A stretch of 17,177 nt of DNA from Candidatus Aminicenantota bacterium (GCA_030673995.1 DAOUYU010000010.1:1-17177); one strand, 5' to 3'. Shown: positions 1 to 7,918, counted from the first letter of the stretch. Notes: a model not told the origin generated them from the sequence alone. Program-made: numbers and translations.

Positions 1-57
1 CAAGCTTTAAATAATATATGTTTTACAAAAATCAATCTGCTATGAAAGGAGGAAGGA

Positions 58-1386
58 ATGGGAACTAGCCGCAGGCAATTTTTAAAAAATCTCAGCATGG
101 GCATCGGAAGTTTGGGAGTTCTCGGTCTCGCAGCCAAGGAAGCTCAAGCGAACATTAGGAAAAAGCTATCAGAAATCGATCATCTTTCTGTTTCCGAAGT
201 TTCTCGAGATGAGGATTTATGGTTCTATGTCCAGCAGGCCTTTAACATCGACCGCAGCATCATTAACCTCAACAATGGAGGCGTCCACCCGGCACCAACA
301 ATTGTAATGGATGCCGTTCACCGCTACCTGGATTTTGCAAACGGAGCTCCTGCTTATAACTCGTGGAGAGTCCTCCGTCCAAGAAAGGAACTTATAAGAA
401 AAAAACTGGCGGATACTTTCGGCTGTTCTCCTGAAGAGATTGCTATCATCAGGAATGTCACCGAAGCCATGCAGATTGCCCTTCTGGGAGTCGAGCTTAA
501 GCCGGGGAATGAAGTCCTGACCACAACCCATGATTATCCCTCCATGAAAAATGCCTTGTTTCAAAGGGAGAAAAGGGAAGGAGTCAAAGTCAAACTTTTT
601 CCTTTTCCGTACCCTCCCAAAAATCTGAAGGTGCTGGCTGATCTTTTTGAGAAAAATATTACACCCAAAACCAGGCTCATAGAAATCTGTCATATTACAA
701 ATCTCACCGGGCAGATCTTCCCGATCAGAGAAATCTGCCGAATGGCACGAAAGCGAGGCATTGAGGTTGTGATTGACGGGGCTCATGCTTTTGGTCATTT
801 CGAATTTAAACAGAAAGACCTTGACTGCGACATCTACGGTGCCAATCTTCATAAGTGGATGATGGGGCCCATAGGCACAGGTTTTCTTTATGTGAAAAAA
901 GAAAAGATCAAGAAAATATGGCCTCTTTTCCCTGCATCAGACCCTATGAGTGATGACATCAGGAAATTTGAGAACATTGGTACCCATCCCGATTGGCTAG
1001 AACTTGCAGTAGGTGAGGCACTGACTTTTCATCATGGAATCGGTGGTAAGAGGAAGGAAGAAAGGCTGCGTTACTTGAGAAATTACTGGGCAAAAGTTCT
1101 AGAGAAGCTTCCTGGCGTAAAAATGCTCACCTCTTACAATCCGAAACAATCCTGCGGCATCGGAACTTTTACGGTCAAAAATATGGATATGGGCAAGCTA
1201 GCTCAAATTCTCTACCAGAAGCATAAAATCTATATCATTGCTGTCGGAGTTCCTTCTGAAGACATGGGGGGTAAAAATATTACCGGAATGCGAGTAACGC
1301 CCAGCATATACACGACCCTTCGTGAATTGGATATCTTCATCGACGCGGTTTCGTATTATGTAAAGAATGGTCTACCCGGCCAGTAA
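58..1386 (+). CDS. Tat-exported class V aminotransferase-like PLP enzyme (isopenicillin N epimerase-like)
   Basis: The 442-residue protein starts with a twin-arginine signal (SRRQFLK, residues 4-10), then a Gly/Ala/Leu-rich hydrophobic stretch and a likely cleavage site after AQA near residue 31. The remainder is a fold-type I PLP enzyme of the class V aminotransferase group, closest in style to isopenicillin N epimerase/cysteine-desulfurase-like proteins. VIDGAHAFGHF carries the PLP-pairing Asp240 and His243, and NLHKWMMGP carries the Schiff-base lysine Lys266. The ATG follows a strong AAAGGAGGAAGG Shine-Dalgarno sequence at about 44-55. Tat export makes sense for an enzyme that must fold around its cofactor before leaving the cytoplasm. 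Substrate is unknown; racemase/epimerase, lyase or transaminase activity are all possible. Its downstream neighbour is a second, cytoplasmic class V enzyme. Family is confident; function is not. Confidence 0.88.
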   Translation: MGTSRRQFLKNLSMGIGSLGVLGLAAKEAQANIRKKLSEIDHLSVSEVSRDEDLWFYVQQAFNIDRSIINLNNGGVHPAPTIVMDAVHRYLDFANGAPAYNSWRVLRPRKELIRKKLADTFGCSPEEIAIIRNVTEAMQIALLGVELKPGNEVLTTTHDYPSMKNALFQREKREGVKVKLFPFPYPPKNLKVLADLFEKNITPKTRLIEICHITNLTGQIFPIREICRMARKRGIEVVIDGAHAFGHFEFKQKDLDCDIYGANLHKWMMGPIGTGFLYVKKEKIKKIWPLFPASDPMSDDIRKFENIGTHPDWLELAVGEALTFHHGIGGKRKEERLRYLRNYWAKVLEKLPGVKMLTSYNPKQSCGIGTFTVKNMDMGKLAQILYQKHKIYIIAVGVPSEDMGGKNITGMRVTPSIYTTLRELDIFIDAVSYYVKNGLPGQ

Positions 1387-1426
1387 GAAAAAATGTTCAT
1401 TTAACCTGGATTATTCACGAGTCGAG

Positions 1427-1490
1427 GTTGCTACAGATGCGAGGCGTCGGCCCATGAAGCTGTGGTTGTCCACCGCGAATGGGCCGCAAC
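1427..1490. repeat. Nested hairpin inside the mobile element
   Basis: Three nested complementary pairs are visible: GTTGC (1427-1431) with GCAAC (1486-1490), GGCCCAT (1449-1455) with ATGGGCC (1479-1485), and GTGG (1462-1465) with CCAC (1470-1473) around a TTGT loop. CAGATG also occurs as a direct repeat at 1434-1439 and 1495-1500. It could be a transposase-recognition structure, a folded RNA or a terminator-like remnant of a parental element's untranslated region. Confidence 0.55.
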
Positions 1491-1598
1491 GAAGCAGATG
1501 TGGTAAGATAGGCTCGCCCGAAGGGTAAAAAATGCCGACATTTGATAGAAATTATACAACAAACAAAATGATAGTCTATATTTTACTGAAAACCAGGC

Positions 1599-1604
1599 TA
1601 TAAT
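1599..1604 (+). promoter_or_regulatory. Candidate -10 element (TATAAT) inside the mobile element
   Basis: A perfect TATAAT reads towards the kynureninase-like gene, about 78 bp before its start. The hexamer 17 bp upstream (CTATAT) is a poor -35 match, so this is only a possible promoter. Confidence 0.3.
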
Positions 1605-1681
1605 GTTAATATTATTGAAGATAAATGAAGGTGTCGGCATATTTTATGAATAAGTCAGGTTAATTGGGGATTGTATAAACA

Positions 1682-2905
1682 ATGGAGTGGAACTTAGACA
1701 AGGAAATAGACTCTGTACGTAGTGAATTTCCAATATTGGAAAAGTGCGTTTATCTTATCAGCAATTCATTAGGAGCCGTTCCTAAGAAAGCACAGGAGAA
1801 GCTGCTGGAATTTTACCGGATGTGGGCAGAGGAGGGCGTGGGCGCCTGGCAAAAAGAATGGTGGGAGCTTTCACGAAAAACCGCAAATCAATTGGCTTCC
1901 TTTCTTGGAGCAGGAGAAGAGGAAGTGACAATGATGGCCAATGCAACACACTGTCACTGGGTAATCCTGTCGACGAAATTCCTCACAAGAAATGATAAAA
2001 GAAATAAGATCGTCATGACAGATCAGGATTTCCCTTCTATCCTATACGCACTCTCAAAAATCTCAGCGTTTATGGGATGGGAGATCGAGATAGTCAGGAG
2101 CAAAGGCCGGCCTGGAATTGATGTTGAAGATATTCTGAAGACATTGGATGAGAGGACTCTCTTCGTTGCCACTTCTCATGTCGCTTTCAAATCAGCTTAT
2201 ATTCAGGATATAAAAAAGATCTCCACCAAAGCGCAGGAAGTCGGAGCCCTGACTCTTATCGATGGTTATCACGGCCCGGGTATACTCCCAGTTGATGTTA
2301 AGCAGTTAGATATAGATTTTTATGTGGGCGGATGCCTGAAATGGCTCTGCGGAGGACCGGGAAACGCGTTTATGTATGTCAGGCCAGAGCTTTCAGAAAA
2401 TCTTGAGCCTCAACTCACAGGCTGGTTTGCTCACAGACAGCCTTTTCTCTTTTCCCCTGAAATGGAATATTCACACGGGTCATACAGATTTATGTCTGGA
2501 ACACCCTCTGTTGCATCTCTTTACACTGCAGCAGCCGGATTAGATATCATTAAAAAAATAGGAATCCTCCAGATACGAGATAAATCACTTTCTTTGACTG
2601 AATCCATTATCAAAAAGTCAAAGAAAAGGGGCTATCGCCTCTTTACACCCCAGGAGGCAAATCTAAGGGGAGGAGCCGTTTCGGTCAGCTTGCCTCATGC
2701 TTTTGCGGTCAAGCAAGCCTTAGAGCAAAGAGGGGTAATGGTCGATTTCAGGAAAGGTGAGGATAACGAGCCCGACGTCATAAGGATAGGCCCTCATTTC
2801 TACAGTAAAGAAGAAGAAATTGATATCTTATTCCAGGAAATAGATTCTATTTACAAATCAGGGGAGTTTAAAAAATTCCCTGAAAATATAATAGAAGTAA
2901 CCTAG
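1682..2905 (+). CDS. Kynureninase-like class V aminotransferase family PLP enzyme
   Basis: This 407-residue protein has no signal sequence and is probably cytoplasmic. TLIDGYHGPG holds the PLP-pairing Asp194, and GGCLKWLCGGPG holds the Schiff-base lysine Lys220; the K-W-x-x-G-G-P-G pattern resembles kynureninases and their relatives. Length fits the family. The C-terminal GVMVDFRKGEDNEPDVIRI region, ending in a conserved-looking RIGPHFYS, also matches kynureninase-type C-termini, where an arginine contacts the substrate carboxylate. No other tryptophan/kynurenine pathway genes are nearby, so true kynureninase activity is not supported by context. The start codon has only a weak, distant GGGGA upstream. 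The gene sits 18 bp after the mobile element, which may supply its promoter. It is related to the upstream Tat-exported enzyme but not a close copy. Confidence 0.8.
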   Translation: MEWNLDKEIDSVRSEFPILEKCVYLISNSLGAVPKKAQEKLLEFYRMWAEEGVGAWQKEWWELSRKTANQLASFLGAGEEEVTMMANATHCHWVILSTKFLTRNDKRNKIVMTDQDFPSILYALSKISAFMGWEIEIVRSKGRPGIDVEDILKTLDERTLFVATSHVAFKSAYIQDIKKISTKAQEVGALTLIDGYHGPGILPVDVKQLDIDFYVGGCLKWLCGGPGNAFMYVRPELSENLEPQLTGWFAHRQPFLFSPEMEYSHGSYRFMSGTPSVASLYTAAAGLDIIKKIGILQIRDKSLSLTESIIKKSKKRGYRLFTPQEANLRGGAVSVSLPHAFAVKQALEQRGVMVDFRKGEDNEPDVIRIGPHFYSKEEEIDILFQEIDSIYKSGEFKKFPENIIEVT

Positions 2906-2964
2906 TACAAATATATTGATTTAATCCCGGATTTACCGTAAATTACTCATTGGAAGGAAGTTAT

Positions 2965-5343
2965 ATGTATAGGGTCGCTTTAATGAGCAGAAAGAGAATC
3001 CTCCTCCTCTCTATTCTTTGTTTTCTTCTCTTGATTCAGGGTCTTTCTGCCGAGATTCTCTATCCATGGAAGGATGTCTACATAGGCGCTCTGGAGGGCA
3101 AAGCATGGAATGGTCTTGTCCTTGCTCCACATAAGGAGAGTGTGTTTGCTTTTCGCATCAAAGCTGAGAAAGGAAGCGAAGTTGCTGACGGGATTGACTT
3201 CTTTTACCTTATCTCAGAAGTTGGCCCTCATTCCCCTGATGGACAGTATGCAAGAATAAAAATCGACCTGAGTCTTCCCTTCCAAAAGGAAGGGGGTACC
3301 CCTATTCTTATTAAACCTTCCCCCAAATCAAGCACATTGGTCCTTGAGTGGTCACGTCAAGATGAAAAAGCAGTCATAGGGCGGATTAAGGTTCCTGAGG
3401 GAATAAAGCTTCATCTTATTCATTATTTCCCCTGGAATTTTACAGGGGAATATTCCATTCTTTCTGACGGCCAGATAAAAGGGGAAAGCTTGAGTTCAAA
3501 AAATTATCACTATTTGCTCTGGACCAGTCCAAAAGGTTCTCTTATCACAGACTCCCAAGAAGAAGAATTGACTGTTTCTTTCTCCATGGAGAAAGAGAAA
3601 TATCTTTACTTTGCCGCGGGAGTAGGGGAGGATATCGACGTTTTAAATAATCATATTTACCGCTACAAGAATAAGAAGACCATCGATTCTCTATTAGCCG
3701 ATGAGAGAGAAAGGTACAAAAAAGCACGCGTGAAAGTGGATGGACTCTTTAATGGTGTTGCAAAGGCAATCACGAACAATGTATTCTGGACGGTCCTCTA
3801 CCAACCTGACCGCCATCGGCTCTACACTCCTGCGGGTCGAAGATCGACCTTTTCCGTATCCGATGGAACCCTTGATCACTGGACAATATTTGAATGGGGT
3901 TCATTTTTCAACGCTTTGGAAGTCTCTATCGAAAGCGCCAAACATGCACGAGATATCATAAAAGCAGTCCTTGAAACTCAGTATCCCAACGGAAACATCC
4001 CGAGCTGGCGAGGCCGTTTTGACGGAACGCCTGATCGCTCTCAGCCTCCTGTAGGATCCTATGTCGTCTTGAAATTGTTCCAGAGACTGGGAGATTTTGA
4101 ATTACTCGGATACGCCTACCCTTACCTTAAAAAATGGCACTCTTTTTGGAAAACAGTAAAGCCAAACTTTCAGTTGCGTAGGGACGGAAACAGCGATGGA
4201 CTCCTTGAATGGGGATCGGATGCAGAGCTTTTAGCCGAAGGTATTCCTTCCTGGCAGGAAAATGTCGAGAGTAAACAGCGAGCTATGTGGGAGTCCGGCC
4301 AGGATGATTTGCCGAATTGGGAAGAGGCCTCTTTTAGCGAGGAAACAGGAACATTAACTATGAACTGCATCGACCTGAACAGCCTTTATACCCTGGATGC
4401 TTACTGCCTGGCTCAAATTGCCAATATTCTTGGCTTAAGGGAAGATAATCAATACTATCTTTCTGAGTATGAGACTATGAAAGAGCTGATAAACCGCAAT
4501 CTCTGGGATGAGAGAGAGGGTTTCTATTTTGATCGACACTGGGATGGGACATTCTCATCAAGGAAAGCTGCATCGAATTTTTACCCACTCCTGGCTCGTA
4601 TTCCTGACCAGGAAAGAGCCATACGGATGCTCAAACATCTTCTCAATCCCGAGGAATTCTGGGGAGAGTTCGTCATCCCCACAATCTCCCGTGATGATCC
4701 CTCTTTCGAAGATCAGCAGTCCTGGAGAGGAGCAATCTGGCCCCCGACAAACTATCTGGTTTACCAGGGCTTGAAAGCTTATCATTTCGATGCTATCGCA
4801 TATGAATTTGCCAGGAAAAGCTCGACCCTGTTCCTCCGCACCTGGGAAAATTACCAGCTTTGCCCGGAAAATTTTGACTCCAGAACTGGACAAGCAGGAG
4901 AGAGAAGGTACCAGAGCTGGGGTCCTCTTTTTGCCCTGGTAGCCCTTGAAGAGTATTTGGATTTTACTCCCTGGGAGGGATTCAGGTTTGGAATCATCGA
5001 CCCTGAAGAAAAAGGAAAGCTATCCAGAATTCCAATTCAGGGACGACACTACGAAGTAGAGGTTTCCTCCTCTAAACTGAAATTAAAAGAAGAGGGCAGA
5101 GAAATCATAAGTACAAACGGAAGCGCAATATTTCGCCACTTTCTCTATTCTGAAAACGAAATCGCCTTTGATCTAAAGACATTTGCAGAAATAAAGATAA
5201 AAGTACAATTCCTGACAAAAGGCAAATATGAGCTCTGGGTAGACAACAAACAGATAAAAGTATTTAAAGGGAATTCATTAAAAACAAAGATCCCTGAAGG
5301 CGAACACTCTGTCTTGATTCTTCTCATAGAAAAAAAAGAATAG
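2965..5343 (+). CDS. Secreted GH63-like (alpha/alpha)6-barrel glycoside hydrolase
   Basis: The ATG at 2965 is preferred because GGAAGGAAG lies just upstream at 2952-2960; an in-frame TTG at 2950 and an ATG at 2983 are alternatives. This gives 792 residues with an N-terminal signal peptide (RKRILLLSILCFLLL, cleavage near LSAE). An N-terminal beta-rich region (about 30-230) is followed by an alpha-helical catalytic region and a small C-terminal beta domain (after about 670). Motifs are GH63/GH37-like: WESGQDDLP at 442-450 with candidate catalytic acid Asp447, QSWRGAIWPPTN at 585-596, and ENFDSRTG beginning at Glu635 as candidate base. Bacterial GH63 enzymes cleave alpha-glucosides or related oligosaccharides, but this substrate is unknown. 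It converges on the comA-like gene, with one base between the two stop codons. Confidence 0.82.
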   Translation: MYRVALMSRKRILLLSILCFLLLIQGLSAEILYPWKDVYIGALEGKAWNGLVLAPHKESVFAFRIKAEKGSEVADGIDFFYLISEVGPHSPDGQYARIKIDLSLPFQKEGGTPILIKPSPKSSTLVLEWSRQDEKAVIGRIKVPEGIKLHLIHYFPWNFTGEYSILSDGQIKGESLSSKNYHYLLWTSPKGSLITDSQEEELTVSFSMEKEKYLYFAAGVGEDIDVLNNHIYRYKNKKTIDSLLADERERYKKARVKVDGLFNGVAKAITNNVFWTVLYQPDRHRLYTPAGRRSTFSVSDGTLDHWTIFEWGSFFNALEVSIESAKHARDIIKAVLETQYPNGNIPSWRGRFDGTPDRSQPPVGSYVVLKLFQRLGDFELLGYAYPYLKKWHSFWKTVKPNFQLRRDGNSDGLLEWGSDAELLAEGIPSWQENVESKQRAMWESGQDDLPNWEEASFSEETGTLTMNCIDLNSLYTLDAYCLAQIANILGLREDNQYYLSEYETMKELINRNLWDEREGFYFDRHWDGTFSSRKAASNFYPLLARIPDQERAIRMLKHLLNPEEFWGEFVIPTISRDDPSFEDQQSWRGAIWPPTNYLVYQGLKAYHFDAIAYEFARKSSTLFLRTWENYQLCPENFDSRTGQAGERRYQSWGPLFALVALEEYLDFTPWEGFRFGIIDPEEKGKLSRIPIQGRHYEVEVSSSKLKLKEEGREIISTNGSAIFRHFLYSENEIAFDLKTFAEIKIKVQFLTKGKYELWVDNKQIKVFKGNSLKTKIPEGEHSVLILLIEKKE

Positions 5344-5344
5344 A

Positions 5345-6145
5345 TTACTTTTTACTTTCTAAATAGGCTCTTTTTAGAGTATCTCCCCGGACACCCTGTC
5401 GTAAAGCCTCCAGAGCCAGCACCTCATCCGGAGGTATGTTTCCCAGGCTAACATTGAGCCCCAGACGCAGGATTAAATCCTGTTGTTGATTCTTTAGTGG
5501 GGCTTCCCACATTAAACAATCTAGTGCTTCGACTCCAGCAATGATGTTGTCGACTTCGTCGCTCTTTATTTTCCCCTCGGTATCAAAAATTCCCACACCT
5601 TTTCCCGCTTCTCGGGCTTCGATAATTACTTTGAAAGCCCCATTTTCCATATCTTCTCCGATCAGTTGATGAATCAGGGAAATCGGCAATACGTCTTTAG
5701 GATCTTTTTTCCCGACTTCAGTTAAAACTTTAAAGCCATTATCCCGAGAATTCTTTATGACATCCTCTCTGGTTGTCCTGTCCATTTCGATCGTTCCGTC
5801 AGAGACCTCGATCGCTGAAAACCCAAGCTCTTTAGCCCTTTTTAAATAACCATCTAAGACTCCTTGCCAGACAGCGACCTCAAGGAAAGTTCCTCCTGGC
5901 ATGACATCTATATCGGAGGAGGTGATCATCTCATTTTTTTTCCTCAAAAGCTCCTTTTCATAAAAGGCAGAGGTTCCAAAGGTGAGTTTGATGATATCGA
6001 TGTGTTCCCCGGATACTTGAATCAAATCCTCGAGCCGGTTAAGGCCTATCCCTTTATCGATAACCATTGTCAAACCTGTCTCTCTGGTTTTAATTGTCCT
6101 CCCTTTACCAGGCATCTTTATAACATTTTCCCAGGCTTTGTTCAT
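5345..6145 (-). CDS. comA: Phosphosulfolactate synthase (ComA family)
   Basis: ComA enzymes are TIM barrels that add sulfite to phosphoenolpyruvate to give (2R)-phospho-3-sulfolactate, the first step of the archaeal coenzyme M route and related bacterial sulfolactate pathways. The reading frame opens at 6190, but the ATG at 6145 is preferred because AAAGGAGAA stands just before it; this gives 266 residues. Family blocks are present: MVIDKG near residue 27, IIKLTFGTSAFYEK, MPGGTFLEVAVWQG, GFSAIEVSDGTIEM, LTEVGKKDPKDV and LEALRQGVRGDTL near the C-terminus. The gene lies 20 bp after the HprK-like gene on the same strand, so co-transcription is likely. No ComB phosphatase or ComC dehydrogenase is visible, so the final product is open. 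Family assignment is confident. Confidence 0.85.
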   Translation of the reverse strand: MNKAWENVIKMPGKGRTIKTRETGLTMVIDKGIGLNRLEDLIQVSGEHIDIIKLTFGTSAFYEKELLRKKNEMITSSDIDVMPGGTFLEVAVWQGVLDGYLKRAKELGFSAIEVSDGTIEMDRTTREDVIKNSRDNGFKVLTEVGKKDPKDVLPISLIHQLIGEDMENGAFKVIIEAREAGKGVGIFDTEGKIKSDEVDNIIAGVEALDCLMWEAPLKNQQQDLILRLGLNVSLGNIPPDEVLALEALRQGVRGDTLKRAYLESKK

Positions 6146-6165
6146 GATTTTCTCCTTTCTTCTCC

Positions 6166-7137
6166 TTATCTTAAAAAATCTCCCCAGCATTCATGAGGAT
6201 TCGAAAGTACAGAAGCCATCTCAAGAACAGTCTCATGATGGACAAGCTGATTTACATAATTAAGCCGTGTGAGAGCCAGCTCCTTTTCATCGAGACCCAA
6301 TAGAGGTATTCTGTCGTAGAGAAGCACTGTTTCAGATAATTTCTGAGAGATATTGTCAAAAAGGGCCTTTACAGCTTTTCTTTTGTCCTCTATATCATTC
6401 AAAATAAACCCTTTTCGCCCTTCCTCGATCCGGGGAAAAATTATTATAACTTCCCTTGGAGTGTTGAGTTTATCCGAGCCAACTTTATAGGAAGATAGAT
6501 CGATGGCAACTTTTTTCTGCCATTCCTCACCAGCTTCTTGAGTTTCGATTTTTGGCAAAAACTGAGGAAAATTATACATCAGAGTTCCCAGTCTCACATT
6601 GTCTATAAGCGAGCCCATAAACCATGTGATTCCCTCCTCGACAATGCGGAAGTGGACAGTTTCTGTAGAAAAGAGTTTGAGACCTTTGGTCAGGCCGTTG
6701 AGAAGATAGACGGTTTTACCACTTCCTGCTCCTCCTATAATGATGTACAGTTGATTCTTCTCTTCATCGTAGAGAGCACAGGCGTGGAGGTTATAAATCC
6801 TGTGCTTCTTTTCCAGAAGATAGAGAACATACCTGTAAAGAAATCCCTGGTTTCCCCACAGGCTGAACCTTAAATCAGAGGCTTCTTCTGTAAGCTTGAG
6901 AAAAGGCCCTTTGAATTTTGCTTTCCCCTCTGATAGTTCGAAAAAAGGCTCGGAAGAAGATTCTGCAACAGAGATATACCCGTCAAGGCTGTTTGAGAAA
7001 GGGATGTTCTCAACTTCTCTAAAATCGGTAAGAAGAGACTTGACTTCTGTCATGAATGGAAGGGAAGGGAGGAGATCCTCTCTGTTCGATTCAATACCGA
7101 CCTTTGCTTCTATTATTTTTATCCCTGTTTTAAACAT
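6166..7137 (-). CDS. HPr kinase-like P-loop protein
   Basis: The 323-residue protein has a Walker A motif GGAGSGKT at 135-142. It is preceded by NLHACALYDEEKNQ (116-129) and followed by a glycine/leucine-rich helix and KGLKLFSTETVHF (151-163). This order (LHA, Walker A, then an acidic strand end) matches the core of HPr kinase/phosphorylase and the shorter HprK-related proteins found in peptide-modification and exopolysaccharide loci. The Asp-Asp pair seen after the P-loop in true HprK is replaced by Ser-Thr-Glu-Thr here, so HPr phosphorylation is unlikely. Residues 1-110 are not recognised. No signal peptide or membrane segment is seen. The gene sits between the ubiE-type and comA-like genes (60 and 20 bp gaps). 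Fold is moderately sure; target unknown. Confidence 0.65.
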   Translation of the reverse strand: MFKTGIKIIEAKVGIESNREDLLPSLPFMTEVKSLLTDFREVENIPFSNSLDGYISVAESSSEPFFELSEGKAKFKGPFLKLTEEASDLRFSLWGNQGFLYRYVLYLLEKKHRIYNLHACALYDEEKNQLYIIIGGAGSGKTVYLLNGLTKGLKLFSTETVHFRIVEEGITWFMGSLIDNVRLGTLMYNFPQFLPKIETQEAGEEWQKKVAIDLSSYKVGSDKLNTPREVIIIFPRIEEGRKGFILNDIEDKRKAVKALFDNISQKLSETVLLYDRIPLLGLDEKELALTRLNYVNQLVHHETVLEMASVLSNPHECWGDFLR

Positions 7138-7197
7138 TTTCCTCTTTTTCTAGTTATATATGATACACGATTAAATATCGAACGGCAAAAGGGCAAA

Positions 7198-7890
7198 TTA
7201 TTTTACTGCGGTATGGATGGCAGAAACGCCCAGGAAAAGGGAACGATGAGTCACCCGCACGAATCCCGCTTTATGGAGCACAGAGGAAAATTCCTCAGGA
7301 GGCAAAAAACGGGGGATGGTAAAAGCAAGATAGCTGTATCCGGCTTTCGACCCTGAGATGAGGAATCCTACCGGTTTTACGGCCACTTTCACATAGAGGT
7401 GAAAAAGCTTTTGTATAATTTTCGAAGAAGGCTGGCTTGTCTCAAGATTGATAAATCGACCGCCGGGCTTGAGAACGCGATAAAATTCCTTTAAATGGGT
7501 CTTTAACCTATCCCTGCTGGGATTTATGTTTCTTGTGGCAAAAGAGATGGTTATAAGGTCTAAAGTCTCATCTGGAAAGGGCAAATACCTTGCCTCGGCA
7601 AGAACAGAAGAAAGGTTCGGAGTATCCTTCTTTTCTGAGGTTTTGGCTAACATCGGTTGACAGAAGTCAACGGTAACGATTTTAACCCCTTTTTCTGCCA
7701 GGTGGGAGAGATTCAGAGCCATTTCACCGGTGCCGCTGCAAACATCCAGCCAGAGAGAACCGGAAGTTTTTACTGCTTCGCGTGCTGCTTTTTTTCGCCA
7801 GAGAATATCAAGGCCAAACGTCAAGATATGATTGACAAGCTGATAACTCTCTGCCACTTCAGAAAATATTTTTTTTAGGCCCTTTCTCAT
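7198..7890 (-). CDS. ubiE: UbiE/MenG-type quinone C-methyltransferase
   Basis: The 230-residue SAM-dependent methyltransferase belongs to the UbiE/COQ5 family, which methylates demethylmenaquinone or the corresponding ubiquinone precursor at the membrane surface. SAM-binding motif I is LDVCSGTGE at 48-56. Family signatures include an N-terminal IFSEVAESYQLVNH, ISFATRNI at 115-122 (UbiE proteins typically have FGLRN), FYRVLKPGGRF and AGYSYLAFTIPRF at 183-195. Length is near the bacterial norm. The ATG at 7890 is supported by alignment with UbiE N-termini, although the GGAGG upstream is about 15 bases away, farther than usual. In an anaerobe, menaquinone is the more likely product. The divergence around YSYL leaves a small chance of another substrate. 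Confidence 0.82.
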   Translation of the reverse strand: MRKGLKKIFSEVAESYQLVNHILTFGLDILWRKKAAREAVKTSGSLWLDVCSGTGEMALNLSHLAEKGVKIVTVDFCQPMLAKTSEKKDTPNLSSVLAEARYLPFPDETLDLITISFATRNINPSRDRLKTHLKEFYRVLKPGGRFINLETSQPSSKIIQKLFHLYVKVAVKPVGFLISGSKAGYSYLAFTIPRFLPPEEFSSVLHKAGFVRVTHRSLFLGVSAIHTAVK

Positions 7891-7918
7891 CCGTTGACTC
7901 TGGTTGCCTCCATTAAAT

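Larger units (their letters stand above)
1405..1659. mobile_element. 255-bp non-autonomous element (MITE-like) with TTAA target duplication, IS1380/piggyBac-like ends
   Basis: The ends are inverted repeats: CCTGGATTATTCA at 1405-1417 and the complement of CCTGACTTATTCA at 1647-1659, matching at 11 of 13 positions. Each end is directly flanked by TTAA (1401-1404 and 1660-1663), the expected target duplication. A second inverted pair lies inside: ATGCCGACA near 1530-1538 and TGTCGGCAT at 1632-1640. The left half is GC-richer and folds into stems; the right half is AT-rich. No transposase reading frame is present, so it would have to be moved in trans. TTAA specificity is established for piggyBac elements, and the bacterial IS1380 family belongs to the same supergroup; assigning this element there is inference. 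It fills almost all of the 295-bp gap between the two class V aminotransferase genes. Confidence 0.75.

Noticed and set aside
217..852. Minus-strand open frame of 211 codons
   Set aside because: It lies wholly inside the Tat aminotransferase gene, shows no family motifs and has no credible ribosome binding site.
1431..1640. Minus-strand open frame of 69 codons in the aminotransferase spacer
   Set aside because: It falls inside the mobile element and runs through its hairpins and repeats; no protein-like features and no conserved motif.
4558..4893. Minus-strand open frame of 111 codons
   Set aside because: It is antisense to the catalytic region of the GH63-like gene, whose motifs are intact.
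6146..6190. N-terminal extension of the ComA-like protein (MLGRFFKIRRRKEK)
   Set aside because: It would overlap the HprK-like gene, and a much better Shine-Dalgarno sequence precedes the ATG at 6145.
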